DNA of 64,000 nt. It comes from Candidatus Brocadia pituitae. Lineage in GTDB: Bacteria; Planctomycetota; Brocadiia; Brocadiales; Brocadiaceae. A program made the position numbers and the translations under genes. The notes under the pieces were generated by a model, which saw only the letters and a program-made list of their open reading frames with translations, was not told the origin of the DNA and did not search any database. The DNA lies in assembly GCA_017347445.1 (NCBI GenBank), contig AP021856.1:620001-684000 (forward strand), written 5' to 3'. Positions 53,616 through 63,120 of the stretch are shown here, piece by piece (the first letter of the stretch is position 1; every line of letters begins with the position of its first letter).

Positions 53616-53777
53616 AAGACCCAAAGAATGAATCAATACCAATGGACGTGACGATCTCTTCTGGAAATAAAGCTGTTGCTGGTTTTATCCGCAAGATTGA
53701 ACCAGCCTTGAGGGAGTGATTGATATTGTGCATTCATTGTGGGTAAAGGCACGCCAGATGGAGATGCTGAGCTGTTA

Positions 53778-54092
53778 TTATTCCTGTTTGTTTTTTCCTG
53801 TTTCTTCCTGTTCCATTTTTTCCAGACGCAGTATTAGCCAGACAGCTGCACCTATGGCAAATGGCAACAGGATATACTGAATAATTTCAAGTTTTGACCT
53901 GGGCGTTGGCGGAATTTCCGGGAGAGGACCCTGCAACGGTTGCGCAGGCCCTGATGATGCTGTTGAGGTGGCAGTATTAGCTGAAACTGGCTGAGCCAGA
54001 ACGGTAACACCGGGATAAGAAATATATAGAATCAAAAACAAGGAAACAGGGAGTAATCTCTTTTTCACAGGTAACTTCCGGGGAGATATCAT
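53778..54092 (-). CDS. Membrane protein of unknown function, 104 aa
   Basis: Signal peptide or first helix at residues 12-34, a Thr/Ala/Pro-rich linker, and a C-terminal transmembrane helix (YILLPFAIGAAVWLILRL). Overlaps the preceding TPR lipoprotein gene by 4 nt (ATGA), so the two probably work together. Confidence 0.7.
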   Translation of the reverse strand: MISPRKLPVKKRLLPVSLFLILYISYPGVTVLAQPVSANTATSTASSGPAQPLQGPLPEIPPTPRSKLEIIQYILLPFAIGAAVWLILRLEKMEQEETGKNKQE

Positions 54093-55102
54093 TTCGCAAA
54101 TATCATTTTTTTATAGAGATCGAATTCTTCTTTCGCTTCTTTGTCTCTTCCCAATTTATTATAGGTATCACCCAGCAAAAAATGGGCTTGTGCGTTTCCT
54201 GGATCTAATTCCAACAATTTTTTACATGCAGCTACGGCATCATCGTACAATCCCTTCTTGGCATAGACAACCGCAAGATTGTAGCGGGCTTCCAGATTCT
54301 TGGAATTTCTCTTTAAAGCTTTCTGAAAAACATCAATTGCCTCATTATACCTGCCCGTATCAAGGTAAATAACGCCGAGATTATAATAAGCGTCGTCATA
54401 ACCGGGATTGATCTTTATTGCCTGCTGATAAGCAACAATTGCCTTGTCAAAAAGTTTTTTTTCGCTATACAGGCATCCCAAATTATAATAAGCATTGGCG
54501 TTTTTGGGATTCCCTGATATATATTTTTCAAACATCACCAGGGCATCGTGATTCATTCTCCTCTTGAGATAAAAATTCCCCAAGGTAAGATAGGCTTCAG
54601 AATCATTGGGATCCAGCTCAACCACCTTCCTGTAAGCAAGCATTGCCTCATTCGCTAACCCAAGTTTCTGGTAAGCCATGGCCTTCTTTCTATAGGCATC
54701 GACCATAGTACCGTCTCTGTCCGTTGCCCTGTTAAAGGCATCAACAGCATCTTCCAGCCGGCCCTGATTGAAAAATTCCATTCCTTCGCGGTAAAGCTCC
54801 GGTGCCGTACCGGACTCAACTATTGGTTGTGTAGGCTGTGGAGATGGACTTGCCTGGACAGCTTGCGCGGGTATTGTCTGTTGAACCTCGGCCAAAGGTG
54901 TGCTTGCTGGCGTTTCTGAAAGCTGGGTTTCAACCGGGGTCAAAACGATCTCTTTGAATACTTCGGGTGCCTCAGTGATCTCTTCCTGCTTTTCGCATCC
55001 GGAACAAATAATAAATAAAAGAACGAGAAAGCCACTGCAAAACCATGTTAAAGAACGACGAATGTCTGCCTTACAAGGATTTTTCATATTCTTTCCCATC
55101 AT
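54089..55102 (-). CDS. TPR-repeat lipoprotein
   Basis: 337 residues. Lipobox LLFIICSGC gives a lipidated Cys at about residue 36. A Pro/Thr/Gln-rich linker (40-100) follows, then seven TPR repeats (residues 105-335; consensus in AYYNLGVIYLDTGRYNEAI). The ATG at 55087 with GGGAAAG upstream is an alternative start. TPR lipoproteins assemble complexes at the membrane. Partner gene downstream overlaps. Confidence 0.85.
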   Translation of the reverse strand: MMGKNMKNPCKADIRRSLTWFCSGFLVLLFIICSGCEKQEEITEAPEVFKEIVLTPVETQLSETPASTPLAEVQQTIPAQAVQASPSPQPTQPIVESGTAPELYREGMEFFNQGRLEDAVDAFNRATDRDGTMVDAYRKKAMAYQKLGLANEAMLAYRKVVELDPNDSEAYLTLGNFYLKRRMNHDALVMFEKYISGNPKNANAYYNLGCLYSEKKLFDKAIVAYQQAIKINPGYDDAYYNLGVIYLDTGRYNEAIDVFQKALKRNSKNLEARYNLAVVYAKKGLYDDAVAACKKLLELDPGNAQAHFLLGDTYNKLGRDKEAKEEFDLYKKMIFAK

Positions 55103-55454
55103 TTACCAAAATATTTGTGATTTATTCAATAGACAGCATTGTAGTATGCCTGAGGAAATTGTCAAGAAAAATCGTTGTGCTCGGTATTGTCGTATCGAAA
55201 TATAAGGTTGGGTTTCACCAGAGCGAAACCCAACATGTACCATATCTCGCATGCCGACATTGGTTGAGTTTCGCGCCTCAACCCAACCTTTAAAATTAGT
55301 TCCCCATGTCAAGGCCGAGGGTATAATTTTGTATTTTCGTCATTATTTCCTCCCATTTTTCCGTTGACTTTTCCCTGAAAATATGGTTTTAATATTCTGC
55401 ACTGTAACATACAAATGCCTGTGCTGCTTTCTACAATAAGAAGAAAACTTCGCA
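55103..55454. repeat. Intergenic region with palindromic element
   Basis: The stretch about 55203-55291 begins AAGGTTGGGTTTC and ends CTCAACCCAACCTTT, inverted over about 11 bp. Inside it are GGTTTCACC/GAAACCCAAC and GGTTGAGTTTC repeats. A noncoding element of the MITE type. The rest is unassigned. Confidence 0.65.
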
Positions 55455-55512
55455 GAATAGCCCCCGCAAGGGGTAAACTTACAAAGCCTCTCGGAAACGA
55501 GGGGCTTTTTTT
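55455..55512 (+). promoter_or_regulatory. Two-hairpin leader with intrinsic terminator before the DinB-like gene
   Basis: Hairpin 1 is CCCCGCAAGGGG (55462-55473). Hairpin 2 is AGCCTCTCG-GAAA-CGAGGGGCT (55485-55506) followed by seven T, an intrinsic terminator on the plus strand. The upstream gene is on the minus strand, so no plus-strand gene needs terminating. The hairpin therefore probably lies in the leader of the gene at 55592. I could not match it to a known riboswitch. Confidence 0.6.
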
Positions 55513-55591
55513 ATGGTTATCATAGACTTTTTGGAGAAAATATCAACGCTAGATATTTTCTTATCAATAAAACAACATACGGGGGGTTGCA

Positions 55592-56080
55592 ATGACAAGA
55601 GAAGAACGGATGCAAAAAATCGAATCGTACGGCAAGGGGTACGCCCAGCTTACTGAGGCTTTAAAACAGTTTCCCAGGGAGATGTGGTTGTTCAAACCTT
55701 CGCCTGACCGCTGGAGCATCCATGAAATTCTCATTCATATTGCCGACAGTGAGGCGAATGCATATGTCAAATGCAGGAAATTGATTGCTGAACCCGGAAA
55801 ACCGATTGCTGCCTACGATCAGGACAAATGGTCTGCCGCATTTTATTATCAGGATCAGAGCACTGAAGAGGCCTTGGAATTATTCAGGAGGCTTCGTCTG
55901 TCATCGTACAAGCTTATAAAAGCATTGCCAGAGCCGGTTTGGTTAAATGCTGCAGGTTGTATGGAGAATGAAGCCGTTACCCTTGATAACTGGCTTGATG
56001 TGTACGAGCAGCATATACCGGGACATATCAATCAGATGCAGAAGAGGCATGATGAGTGGAGAAAGAGATATCTGAAATAG
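55592..56080 (+). CDS. DinB-like protein (DinB_2 superfamily)
   Basis: 162 residues, four-helix bundle. Metal-binding His positions appear at HEILIHIADSE (about residue 50) and EQHIPGHINQM (about 146-150). DinB-like metalloenzymes include thiol transferases and Bacillus DinB; the substrate is not predictable. The leader has an apparent attenuator. Confidence 0.85.
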   Translation: MTREERMQKIESYGKGYAQLTEALKQFPREMWLFKPSPDRWSIHEILIHIADSEANAYVKCRKLIAEPGKPIAAYDQDKWSAAFYYQDQSTEEALELFRRLRLSSYKLIKALPEPVWLNAAGCMENEAVTLDNWLDVYEQHIPGHINQMQKRHDEWRKRYLK

Positions 56081-56323
56081 GGCGTAAAAGGAGAGCCGCC
56101 TTACCGCCGTTGATTACCCCGTGCTGAGTACCCGGAAACTTAACCCGGCTGGATCGGAAGGGGAACATATTCATTTAGCCGTGGATTGAGCAATGGATTT
56201 CGAACAAGGAATGTCGAATCATAAGGTTTTCTTATCCTTCGGCGTTCATTATGCCTTTTTCGGTGTTCGAATCTTTTGCGCTCTCGTTGGCTCAACAGAT
56301 AAGATTCAACCAGTCTTGAAAGG
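56081..56323. other. Convergent intergenic region
   Basis: Short frames only. No gene, terminator hairpin or repeat recognised with confidence. Confidence 0.4.
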
Positions 56324-57883
56324 TCATTGTTTTAAACGGAAAATCTTAAATCCCCGGATGCTTAGTTCGTTATCTAAAGTTGTTAAAGGGAAATACCCTT
56401 GCCGGAAGAAATGGTCCAGATAATCCTTGTCATTATCATAAAAAACAAAAAGCGCTGACGGGGGCATCTGGCCTTGATAACGAAATTCACCGTAAAGTCT
56501 TTGCTTTTCCGGTGTGCTTCCCATGCCACCCTGCTCTAAAGGCCACAGCAGCTTTACCCGATGCCGTTGATCTTCCGGCATGAAATAATACATCGTAAAC
56601 ACATTGATATTCGAAATGAATAGATACGCATCATTCGTCTGCGCTAATCTTTGAACGACTTCACGATGGTCATAATAATCCCAGGTATTATCGTATTTAC
56701 CGCCCACGTAAACCGAAGGGCTGATTATGCCATGCGAATGACTATTTGGTATATAGTAATTTACAACGAGCAATATGATATTGATGACCACGATTACACT
56801 GCCCAGGGTGCGCCGCTTCCAGGTTTGCATGCCTGCTATCCATATCCCGAACAAAAACGGGAAAATCCATACGGGAATCAACCACAGGCGTGAACCCATG
56901 GAACCAAAAGGGGTAATCCGCCAAATCCCTATAAAGTTACCGGCAAGAAAAACCCATATTCCCCAGAATACCTTCTTTTCATTTTTGTCCTGTTTTGATA
57001 AACAAAAGACAACCAAAACAGCGATTACGCTTCCTATGATTCCCCATACAAAAGGGACAACACTCCCACCGGAAAAGCGTGCGTATAGCCCGTCGCCTGA
57101 CAGGGTATACAGATAATTCAGGAGTGCGGTTGTCAGCGAAGACGGAGGAATTGCCGGTCTTTTTTGAAAGAATACATTTCCAAAAACCCATGCGGAAATA
57201 AATCGGGGCAATAAGCCTGTCAGAAAACCGAGTGAACAAAAAAATCCGTTGGCTAAAAATTGCCTGATGCCAGGCCATAAGAACAGGGTGTAACACATTA
57301 CAAGGGATAGGGCGCTGGGCAGGAAGATGATGTGGTTCCATATCCCGAGTGACATCAGAAAGCCGGTAAGGAGAAATCCTGTACTGCGAATGTATTGCTT
57401 CCGGCTCCGGCACATCCTTACGTACACCCAGATTGTTCCAAAAAAGAGAAAAGGATTTAAGACAAATACTTCACCACACAGTCGGGAAAGGATTACGACC
57501 GGCGGAAATGTGACCAAAAAGCAGGCGATCCAGTGTGCACGGGTAACAGAAAATTGCCGTACCGTATCGAATATTGTGCCTATGGTTATGAGGGTAAAAA
57601 TCGGCCCCAGACATCGCAAACTCCAGACGGAATTCCCGAATATTTTTATAATGATGGCCAGCAAATACGCATGAACCGGGGAAGTATAGTAATTGAAAAT
57701 ACCGTGGAGCGGTCTTGCGCCATCAATGATCATTTCTGCAAACAGTCCAAATACCGCTTCATCCCGATGCAGTCCTACAATATCGTCTAAGTTCCAAAAC
57801 AAGATCATCATGCCTGCAAACAGCCAGGCTACATACCACCATCTCTCTTTTATCTGACCTATCATACGAAGAAACATATTCAA
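56324..57883 (-). CDS. GT-C type membrane glycosyltransferase
   Basis: 519 residues with about 11 transmembrane helices in the first 390 residues, then a soluble C-terminal domain. The first loop has GLHRDEAVFG, with the Asp-Glu pair of GT-C (PMT/ArnT-like) polyprenyl-phosphate sugar transferases. The second loop (NYYTSPVHAYL) is also family-like. It should transfer a sugar from a lipid carrier on the periplasmic side. Close to the exopolysaccharide genes downstream, but on the opposite strand. Confidence 0.82.
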   Translation of the reverse strand: MNMFLRMIGQIKERWWYVAWLFAGMMILFWNLDDIVGLHRDEAVFGLFAEMIIDGARPLHGIFNYYTSPVHAYLLAIIIKIFGNSVWSLRCLGPIFTLITIGTIFDTVRQFSVTRAHWIACFLVTFPPVVILSRLCGEVFVLNPFLFFGTIWVYVRMCRSRKQYIRSTGFLLTGFLMSLGIWNHIIFLPSALSLVMCYTLFLWPGIRQFLANGFFCSLGFLTGLLPRFISAWVFGNVFFQKRPAIPPSSLTTALLNYLYTLSGDGLYARFSGGSVVPFVWGIIGSVIAVLVVFCLSKQDKNEKKVFWGIWVFLAGNFIGIWRITPFGSMGSRLWLIPVWIFPFLFGIWIAGMQTWKRRTLGSVIVVINIILLVVNYYIPNSHSHGIISPSVYVGGKYDNTWDYYDHREVVQRLAQTNDAYLFISNINVFTMYYFMPEDQRHRVKLLWPLEQGGMGSTPEKQRLYGEFRYQGQMPPSALFVFYDNDKDYLDHFFRQGYFPLTTLDNELSIRGFKIFRLKQ

Positions 57884-58079
57884 AATTGCTGTTCTTTCTA
57901 TTGCTTTTGCATATTGTATAAGGTAAGATTTGAAAAATCAATGTGGATGAATTATAAAAAATCACTTGTCTGAAATAGTTTGCGCCAACATGACATAAAA
58001 GCAACCGGAGGATCCCAGGACTAACAAAAATCCTTCTTTTTAATTTAGCAAATTTCACAAATCAGACAAGAATCAGAAG
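57884..58079. other. Divergent intergenic region
   Basis: Contains the promoters of two divergent genes; none could be assigned. No repeats. Confidence 0.35.
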
Positions 58080-59432
58080 ATGAAAACAATCTATAATGAC
58101 GCAGACAAGTGGAATGAACAGTTTCATAAGGCATCAGACGGCGAGAGATATGATTTAGTTATAGGAACACTCAAAGCGCCTTTGGCTGAATCCTTTGTTG
58201 AAGACCTGGATTTAGGCGCTGTTTTGGTGGAAATGTTAGGTGCTTTTGAAAGCGAAAAGGACTTTGATAAGATTCTGAATCTTGCCGAAGTCTGTAGTTC
58301 CTTCCAGCCAATCCTTTACAAAAAAGAGCATTTTTACTTTGATGAATTTCTCATCAATTGGCATCTTTTTCACCAGGATACAGAAAAGCTAACCGGACCG
58401 CTGGATCGTTTTAAAGAAAATCCCGTAAAGGGTATTGAAAACATGATCCGGGCGCTGAAAAGTCTTTTGTTTTACGGATATACAGACATTGTGGTATCTC
58501 TGGCTGAAAAAACCTCTGGGCCGGTGGAAGAATCACCCGAATTAGTCAGCGGCGCCGGGTATGAACTCGATGCGGTAAGGTACAACAAGTATCTGGAACA
58601 ATATTATAAACAGTATTTAGATACCCACGAGTTTAATTGTAAGCAGTTTGCGCAGGAAATTAACGATATTTCGTTTGAATTCTCTTCCCATACAATGGAC
58701 CTTATTGAAAAATCAATTATTGGGGGACAGGATCAAGAGGTCGTGGAGGTGCTTCGTCAGGATTTCTCAGAAAACCGGCACGGCTGCACGGTGTATGTGG
58801 GTGGTTGTTTTCAGAAATATATGTACCACAAGAACAGAATGAGTTTCACCTGTAGCGGCATCCTTTGGCACGGAATGGTGGATTATTGGAATGAGCGCGC
58901 GGAAAGCAAGACGGCAGATTTCATTGCCTATTTTTCGCTCGATAGCGATTCATTTGATAAGTATCTGGTCGGTGTAATGGGCGGTTTCATTCCGCTAAAC
59001 ACGGCAGATGCCGTAGCTATTCTGTGGGGAGCTTATTATGTGTATGACTTTTTAATGTCCGCAGGCATTATAAAAGAACATGCCCATGCGGAATTCATCA
59101 GAAGCATATATTTATTAAAGGCGCGCATGGTACGGGTAGTTACAAATGATTTATGGAAATTTAACTTTGTACATCGTTGGGGATTGCCGGAAGGGGTGAC
59201 GGAGGAAGCATGTTGCGCGGAAGAGGAAATATTTGTTAAGTCGTTACACAGTAAATCGAAGAATTTTAAAGAATTTTTCCCAACGATAAAGGATGCATTA
59301 GATAAAATACCGGAGCTGTCTCTCCCTTTATCGCAACAGAGCGCGCCAGCGCAAAAACAACCAAAGGTTGGCCGGAACATGCCGTGTCCGTGCGGAAGTG
59401 GAAGAAAATCCAAACACTGTTGTGATAGTTAG
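58080..59432 (+). CDS. SEC-C domain protein, function unknown
   Basis: 450 residues. The last 22 residues read GRNMPCPCGSGRKSKHCC, a SEC-C zinc-binding motif (CXCX8CC-type) like that at the SecA C-terminus. Residues 1-400 are helical without membrane segments (GYELDAVRYNKYLEQYYKQY, GFIPLNTADAVAILWGAYYV). SEC-C tails often mark proteins that contact the ribosome or SecB; the main domain is not recognised. ATG at 58080. Confidence 0.72.
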   Translation: MKTIYNDADKWNEQFHKASDGERYDLVIGTLKAPLAESFVEDLDLGAVLVEMLGAFESEKDFDKILNLAEVCSSFQPILYKKEHFYFDEFLINWHLFHQDTEKLTGPLDRFKENPVKGIENMIRALKSLLFYGYTDIVVSLAEKTSGPVEESPELVSGAGYELDAVRYNKYLEQYYKQYLDTHEFNCKQFAQEINDISFEFSSHTMDLIEKSIIGGQDQEVVEVLRQDFSENRHGCTVYVGGCFQKYMYHKNRMSFTCSGILWHGMVDYWNERAESKTADFIAYFSLDSDSFDKYLVGVMGGFIPLNTADAVAILWGAYYVYDFLMSAGIIKEHAHAEFIRSIYLLKARMVRVVTNDLWKFNFVHRWGLPEGVTEEACCAEEEIFVKSLHSKSKNFKEFFPTIKDALDKIPELSLPLSQQSAPAQKQPKVGRNMPCPCGSGRKSKHCCDS

Positions 59433-59739
59433 ACGATGGATACCTTGCCGGAATGAACGCCTCTTTCGCAATAGGCAGAGAGAGGCCATTGTGCATCTCT
59501 ATAGGGTTCGAGAGTAAACCACTTGGGCGCAGATGGTTCAGAGACTTCCACACGTTGTCTCTGAGCACCCCAGGGAATCGTGTCCCCTGCTCTTTTTGTA
59601 TAAGTCCCCTGTGCGGTTTTTCATACTGGTATACCGCAGAAATCTTTTGTTAACTCTCCTCAAATAAGCAAGGCTGGGGCACGTATATCTTCTCAATACC
59701 CTTTCCTGCCAGCTTATTGTTGGACAAATCATCTATAAT

Positions 59740-59893
59740 CAGATTGAGGTATACTCATGGTAAGGGAAACACCTATCAAAATATCAGCAAGCCTTCGTAT
59801 TCCCCGCCACATTACTTCCACACCAGGTTCTCTCTTTGCCCTTTATAAATCCACCAAGCGTTGCAATAACAAGAATTGCCTCACGCAGGGACA
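59740..59893 (-). pseudogene. IS4-type transposase, C-terminal remnant
   Basis: The frames read SLREAILVIATLGGFIKGK, then after a one-base shift EPGVEVMWRGIRRLADILIG. These match SLREAVRMVASLGGFLGRKG and EPGTKTLWLGIQRLDDM at the end of the fusion transposase at 39104. The rest of the transposase is not nearby. Confidence 0.65.
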
Positions 59894-60130
59894 ACTTTGA
59901 TTATTACAAAAAAGAATAGGGTGATCTACCCGGCATTCAGTTTATGCCAGAGGCAGCATTTGGGAGAAGCAACTGCTGGTTGACCTGTCTGGCTATTGAC
60001 CCATCGCGTGCAGAGATGATCCTCAGCGCGTGGTAAAAGGCTTTCGGCAAGTGTACCAGGCAACTCCCATTCAGAAAAAAATCAGGAGACCCTGACATAC
60101 GTTCAATGTACAGGAATTTCAAAACGGTCA

Positions 60131-60160
60131 TGTAGTGGCAATTCATGAATTGCCACTACA
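60131..60160. repeat. 30-bp perfect palindrome (second copy)
   Basis: Identical to 43488-43517, with similar flanks (GGAATTTCAA before; CCGAAGGCCTAATT after). Confidence 0.88.
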
Positions 60161-60229
60161 ATAAAAAAGTCACCGAAGGCCTAATTAAAGGTGATAATTT
60201 GCAACGATTTTTTCCGGAGGTTCGTTATT

Positions 60230-60508
60230 ATGAACACAACATTGTTAATCCATCGTTTCAATGTTAAAGAACATCACAAGCTGGTAGAAAGGAACATTCT
60301 GCATGAAGCTGATAAAGTGGAACTTATCGATGGAAGGATTATGGATATGACACCAATAGGAAGTAAACATGCGGCATGTGTAGGGAGGTTAAACCGTCTG
60401 TTTGCTATGAAGTTACAAACAGGGGCAATAGTTCAGGTTCAAAATCCCATCCACTTAGATGATCAATCTGAACCGCAGCCTGATAGAGTACTTTTAAAAA
60501 CAGGATGA
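60230..60508 (+). pseudogene. Uma2-family endonuclease, N-terminal fragment
   Basis: GGAGG 10 nt before the ATG. The fragment has YxxLxxxxxLxxADKVELIDGRI-like text (RNILHEADKVELIDGRIM), then IGSKHAACVGRLNRLF and QNPIHLDDQSEPQPD, all family blocks. It stops at residue 92, well short of the usual 190; the catalytic region is incomplete. The following DNA is the end of an unrelated methyltransferase. Confidence 0.75.
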
Positions 60509-60758
60509 TTTTTATGCAGAAAAACAATGGTCACTCTTCGGTCCCGCGTTGCACTACCAAAACCGTTTAAGACATCGGGGCTATCTTAATCTCTTTCAGA
60601 ATGCCGGATTTGAAATTGTGGATGAATGACTGCAGGAAGGGTCGGCTGACGATCTGAAAACTGTAGAACAATTTTCACCCGACAAACGATTTAAATCCTA
60701 TACCACCACTGAGCTGACCTTTAGCGGTGCTCATATCATCCTCAAAAAAATGCCTCTG
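60509..60758 (+). pseudogene. SAM-dependent methyltransferase, C-terminal remnant
   Basis: The frame reads EKQWSLFGPALHYQNRLRHR then GYLNLFQNAGFEIVDE-stop-LQEGSADD and SYTTTELTFSGAHIILKK, the tail of a class I methyltransferase. TGA interrupts it. The junction with the Uma2 fragment indicates a deletion. The end lies against the exporter gene on the other strand. Confidence 0.65.
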
Positions 60759-61428
60759 GGACGACCACGGTATCATCAGGTTTCAGAACAACATCTTCTT
60801 CTTCTTTGTTTTTCATAATCTTGTTTGCCTTTATCCGAATTATTTTTTTAACACCGTTTTCCATCCTGACGATGTGCGTTCGGTTCGGAGAAGCAATGTC
60901 AGTAAACCCCCCCCTCATGGAGATCGCTTCTACAACGGTAATTTCCCTGTCCTGTAATTTTATCTCCCCCGGACTTTTGACTTCCCCGATAACACATACC
61001 GAACCATGATAATTTCCCACAATAACGGAGACATGGGGATCTATCAGATAACCATCACCCAGGAGTCCCTCTAGTTTTCTTTCCAATTGATACGGTGTGA
61101 GTCCGGCTACTTCGATATTGCCTATCAGGGGAAACGATATCTTGCCATCCGTGGAGACGCGCAAAGATCTCTGTTTTTCCTGTTCATAACTCAATTCCGG
61201 CTCATTGTATACGTCAATATATAAGATATCCTTAGCCTGAATACAATAATCGGTTTGATTCTTATTGGTTCTCTTGTCAACATTTCTTGCACTAGACTGT
61301 GTCGGAGGAGATTCCTTCGGAAGGATGCTTGCTTCTGACCGTATATTTTCTTCCTTGCCCGTGGAAGCGCAAGAACAAAGTGCTAGTAATAGAGCTCCTA
61401 ACAAAGGATATTTGGCGAAAATAGGCAT
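60742..61428 (-). CDS. Outer-membrane polysaccharide export lipoprotein (Wza-like)
   Basis: 228 residues. Lipobox LALCSCAS (Cys at about residue 20). Residues 62-140 form the Poly_export domain (DYCIQAKDILYIDVYNEPEL, VSTDGKISFPLIGNIEVAGL). Residues 145-225 form an SLBB domain (SVCVIGEVKSPGEIKL, EAISMRGGFTDIASPNRTHI). It makes the outer part of the capsule or exopolysaccharide channel. Divergent from the barrel gene at 61742. Confidence 0.9.
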   Translation of the reverse strand: MPIFAKYPLLGALLLALCSCASTGKEENIRSEASILPKESPPTQSSARNVDKRTNKNQTDYCIQAKDILYIDVYNEPELSYEQEKQRSLRVSTDGKISFPLIGNIEVAGLTPYQLERKLEGLLGDGYLIDPHVSVIVGNYHGSVCVIGEVKSPGEIKLQDREITVVEAISMRGGFTDIASPNRTHIVRMENGVKKIIRIKANKIMKNKEEEDVVLKPDDTVVVPEAFF

Positions 61429-61741
61429 ATGAACATGTAGTGAGAAAATGAAGGATTTCAGAGATAAACTCGTTGATTTTGGTCAATAACTCTTATATAA
61501 TGACCGCAATATCTTTAAGTTATTATATATCGTTAAAGGAAATAATTCAAGTTTTAAAAATTAATTGAATCGTATAGGAATTTCCATTTAGAAAAAGCGA
61601 CCAGGGGGGTTATAAACGTGTCCTTATGAAAATGGGGAATAGTCAAAAAAAATACAACTTCCATAATGCCCTCTTTGTCAGGAGGGGCTTGATCAGAATA
61701 ACGTGATATTTTCGCAATAAACTGACGTTAAACGAAAAACG
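61429..61741. other. Divergent intergenic region of the exopolysaccharide locus
   Basis: AT-rich, 313 bp, with no gene. It must contain two divergent promoters. No riboswitch or repeat was recognised. Confidence 0.4.
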
Positions 61742-63019
61742 ATGCAAAGAAATCGCAAACATCCTTCGGTAATTTACACAAACACGCGCCTCGTCTATTT
61801 GTTTTCATCTCTCTTCATGCTCTTTTTCCAACAAATAACGTGTTACAAGGCTCATGCACAGTATACGGTGCCCGTTGATTTATCCCGGATATACAATACT
61901 CAAGGCAATTTACAGCTCGGGCCCCTTCGGCTCCACCCTCTGTTTGCAATAAGCGAGATTTATGACAGTAATATCTTTGATACCCCTGATAATGAAGAAT
62001 CTGATCTTATTACCATGTATTCTCCGGGAATAAATCTCTTCTTGCCAATCAGGGGCATGAAAAGTGAATTCAGCGCGAGTTACCTCGCAAATTTTCTGGA
62101 GTACCGAGAAAATTCCGAACAGGGGCGCATGGATCAATATGTTGAAGGCTCATGGAAAACGATACTCCCGCGCGGGCTGGGCATTACCCTGCATGACCGG
62201 TTCGAAGATACGGAGATACCCCCGACCTTTGATTATATTTACGGGGTGTTAAACCAGAGGACAAGCAGGAGATCAAACTATTTTAACACAACCGTTACCC
62301 TGCCCGACTATTTTGCCAGGTTTGATTCAGAACTCTCTTATTCTAACAACGACCATCAGTACGACGCGTTCGAAAATTCGAGTTATAATGAACAGAAAAT
62401 CGGCACACGGCTAACCTATAAGCTTCTGACAAAATTGGATACCTTGACCGAACTAAATTTCGGCAAAACGAATTACGATACCAACGTCATAAGTGATTCT
62501 GTTTTCTATGAATCTCTGGTTGGGGTGCAATGGAAAGAGACGGCAAAGACCACCGGGATATTTAAGGTAGGCTATCGTGCGCGTGATTACGATGAAGAGG
62601 AATTTGAACCATTTGATGGGGTGGTGTTCTCTTTGGAATCAAAAACACAACTTGATGCCCTGACCAATTTTTCCATCTTATTGAGGAGAAGCCAGGAAGA
62701 AACTTTCCAGCCAGCTACCAAAGGTTTTTATGACCTGAATTCTCTCTATATAACTTTCAGTAGAAAACTAACGGGGAAGATAGAGGCCAGTCTGGCGAAC
62801 TATTATCAGGTAATAGATTATCCTGCTATGCAGGGAGAGACATCTGATACAGAATACTTTACCTGGGGAGTCAGGCCTTCCATTGATTACAAGATCCAAA
62901 AGTGGTTGTTTGCAAAACTGAGTTATTGGTACGAAGACCGCGATTCGTCTTCGGACGACTCAGAAGACCGGGGCAGAAAAAAGCAGGTAATTACTTTTAC
63001 CCTAGGAGCGACTTTCTAA
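61742..63019 (+). CDS. Outer-membrane beta-barrel protein (BBP2-like), exopolysaccharide locus
   Basis: 425 residues. Signal peptide (residues 15-40, ending YKAHAQ). The domain starts GPLRLHPLFAISEIYDSNIF and continues with long alternating strands, ending in ITFTLGATF with a C-terminal Phe. Proteins of this layout (beta-barrel porin-2 group) are common in planctomycete and proteobacterial exopolysaccharide gene clusters. Possibly takes part in polymer secretion. Confidence 0.85.
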   Translation: MQRNRKHPSVIYTNTRLVYLFSSLFMLFFQQITCYKAHAQYTVPVDLSRIYNTQGNLQLGPLRLHPLFAISEIYDSNIFDTPDNEESDLITMYSPGINLFLPIRGMKSEFSASYLANFLEYRENSEQGRMDQYVEGSWKTILPRGLGITLHDRFEDTEIPPTFDYIYGVLNQRTSRRSNYFNTTVTLPDYFARFDSELSYSNNDHQYDAFENSSYNEQKIGTRLTYKLLTKLDTLTELNFGKTNYDTNVISDSVFYESLVGVQWKETAKTTGIFKVGYRARDYDEEEFEPFDGVVFSLESKTQLDALTNFSILLRRSQEETFQPATKGFYDLNSLYITFSRKLTGKIEASLANYYQVIDYPAMQGETSDTEYFTWGVRPSIDYKIQKWLFAKLSYWYEDRDSSSDDSEDRGRKKQVITFTLGATF

Positions 63020-63120
63020 AATAGAAAGGGATATTGATCAAACTTAGAAGGAAGGAATTGATACCCAAATCCCTTTTGCCAAATACTCACCGTTATGAAA
63101 AGAGTAAATAGAGAAAAGAT

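Larger units (their letters stand above)
59433..60229. other. Gene-poor region with remnants
   Basis: About 800 bp. It holds a decayed transposase tail (about 59740-59893, minus), a short protein-like minus-strand frame ending KIYVPQPCLFEES (about 59655-59735, no start), and the 30-bp palindrome at 60131. GGAGG at about 60214 belongs to the Uma2 gene. Confidence 0.5.

Noticed and set aside
55455-55512. Assignment of the DinB leader to a c-di-GMP, fluoride or ZTP riboswitch
   Set aside because: The invariant blocks of these classes are missing. It is reported only as an unassigned two-hairpin leader.
56250-56310. tRNA-like text (GTTCGAATC)
   Set aside because: No acceptor, D or anticodon stems could be folded around it.
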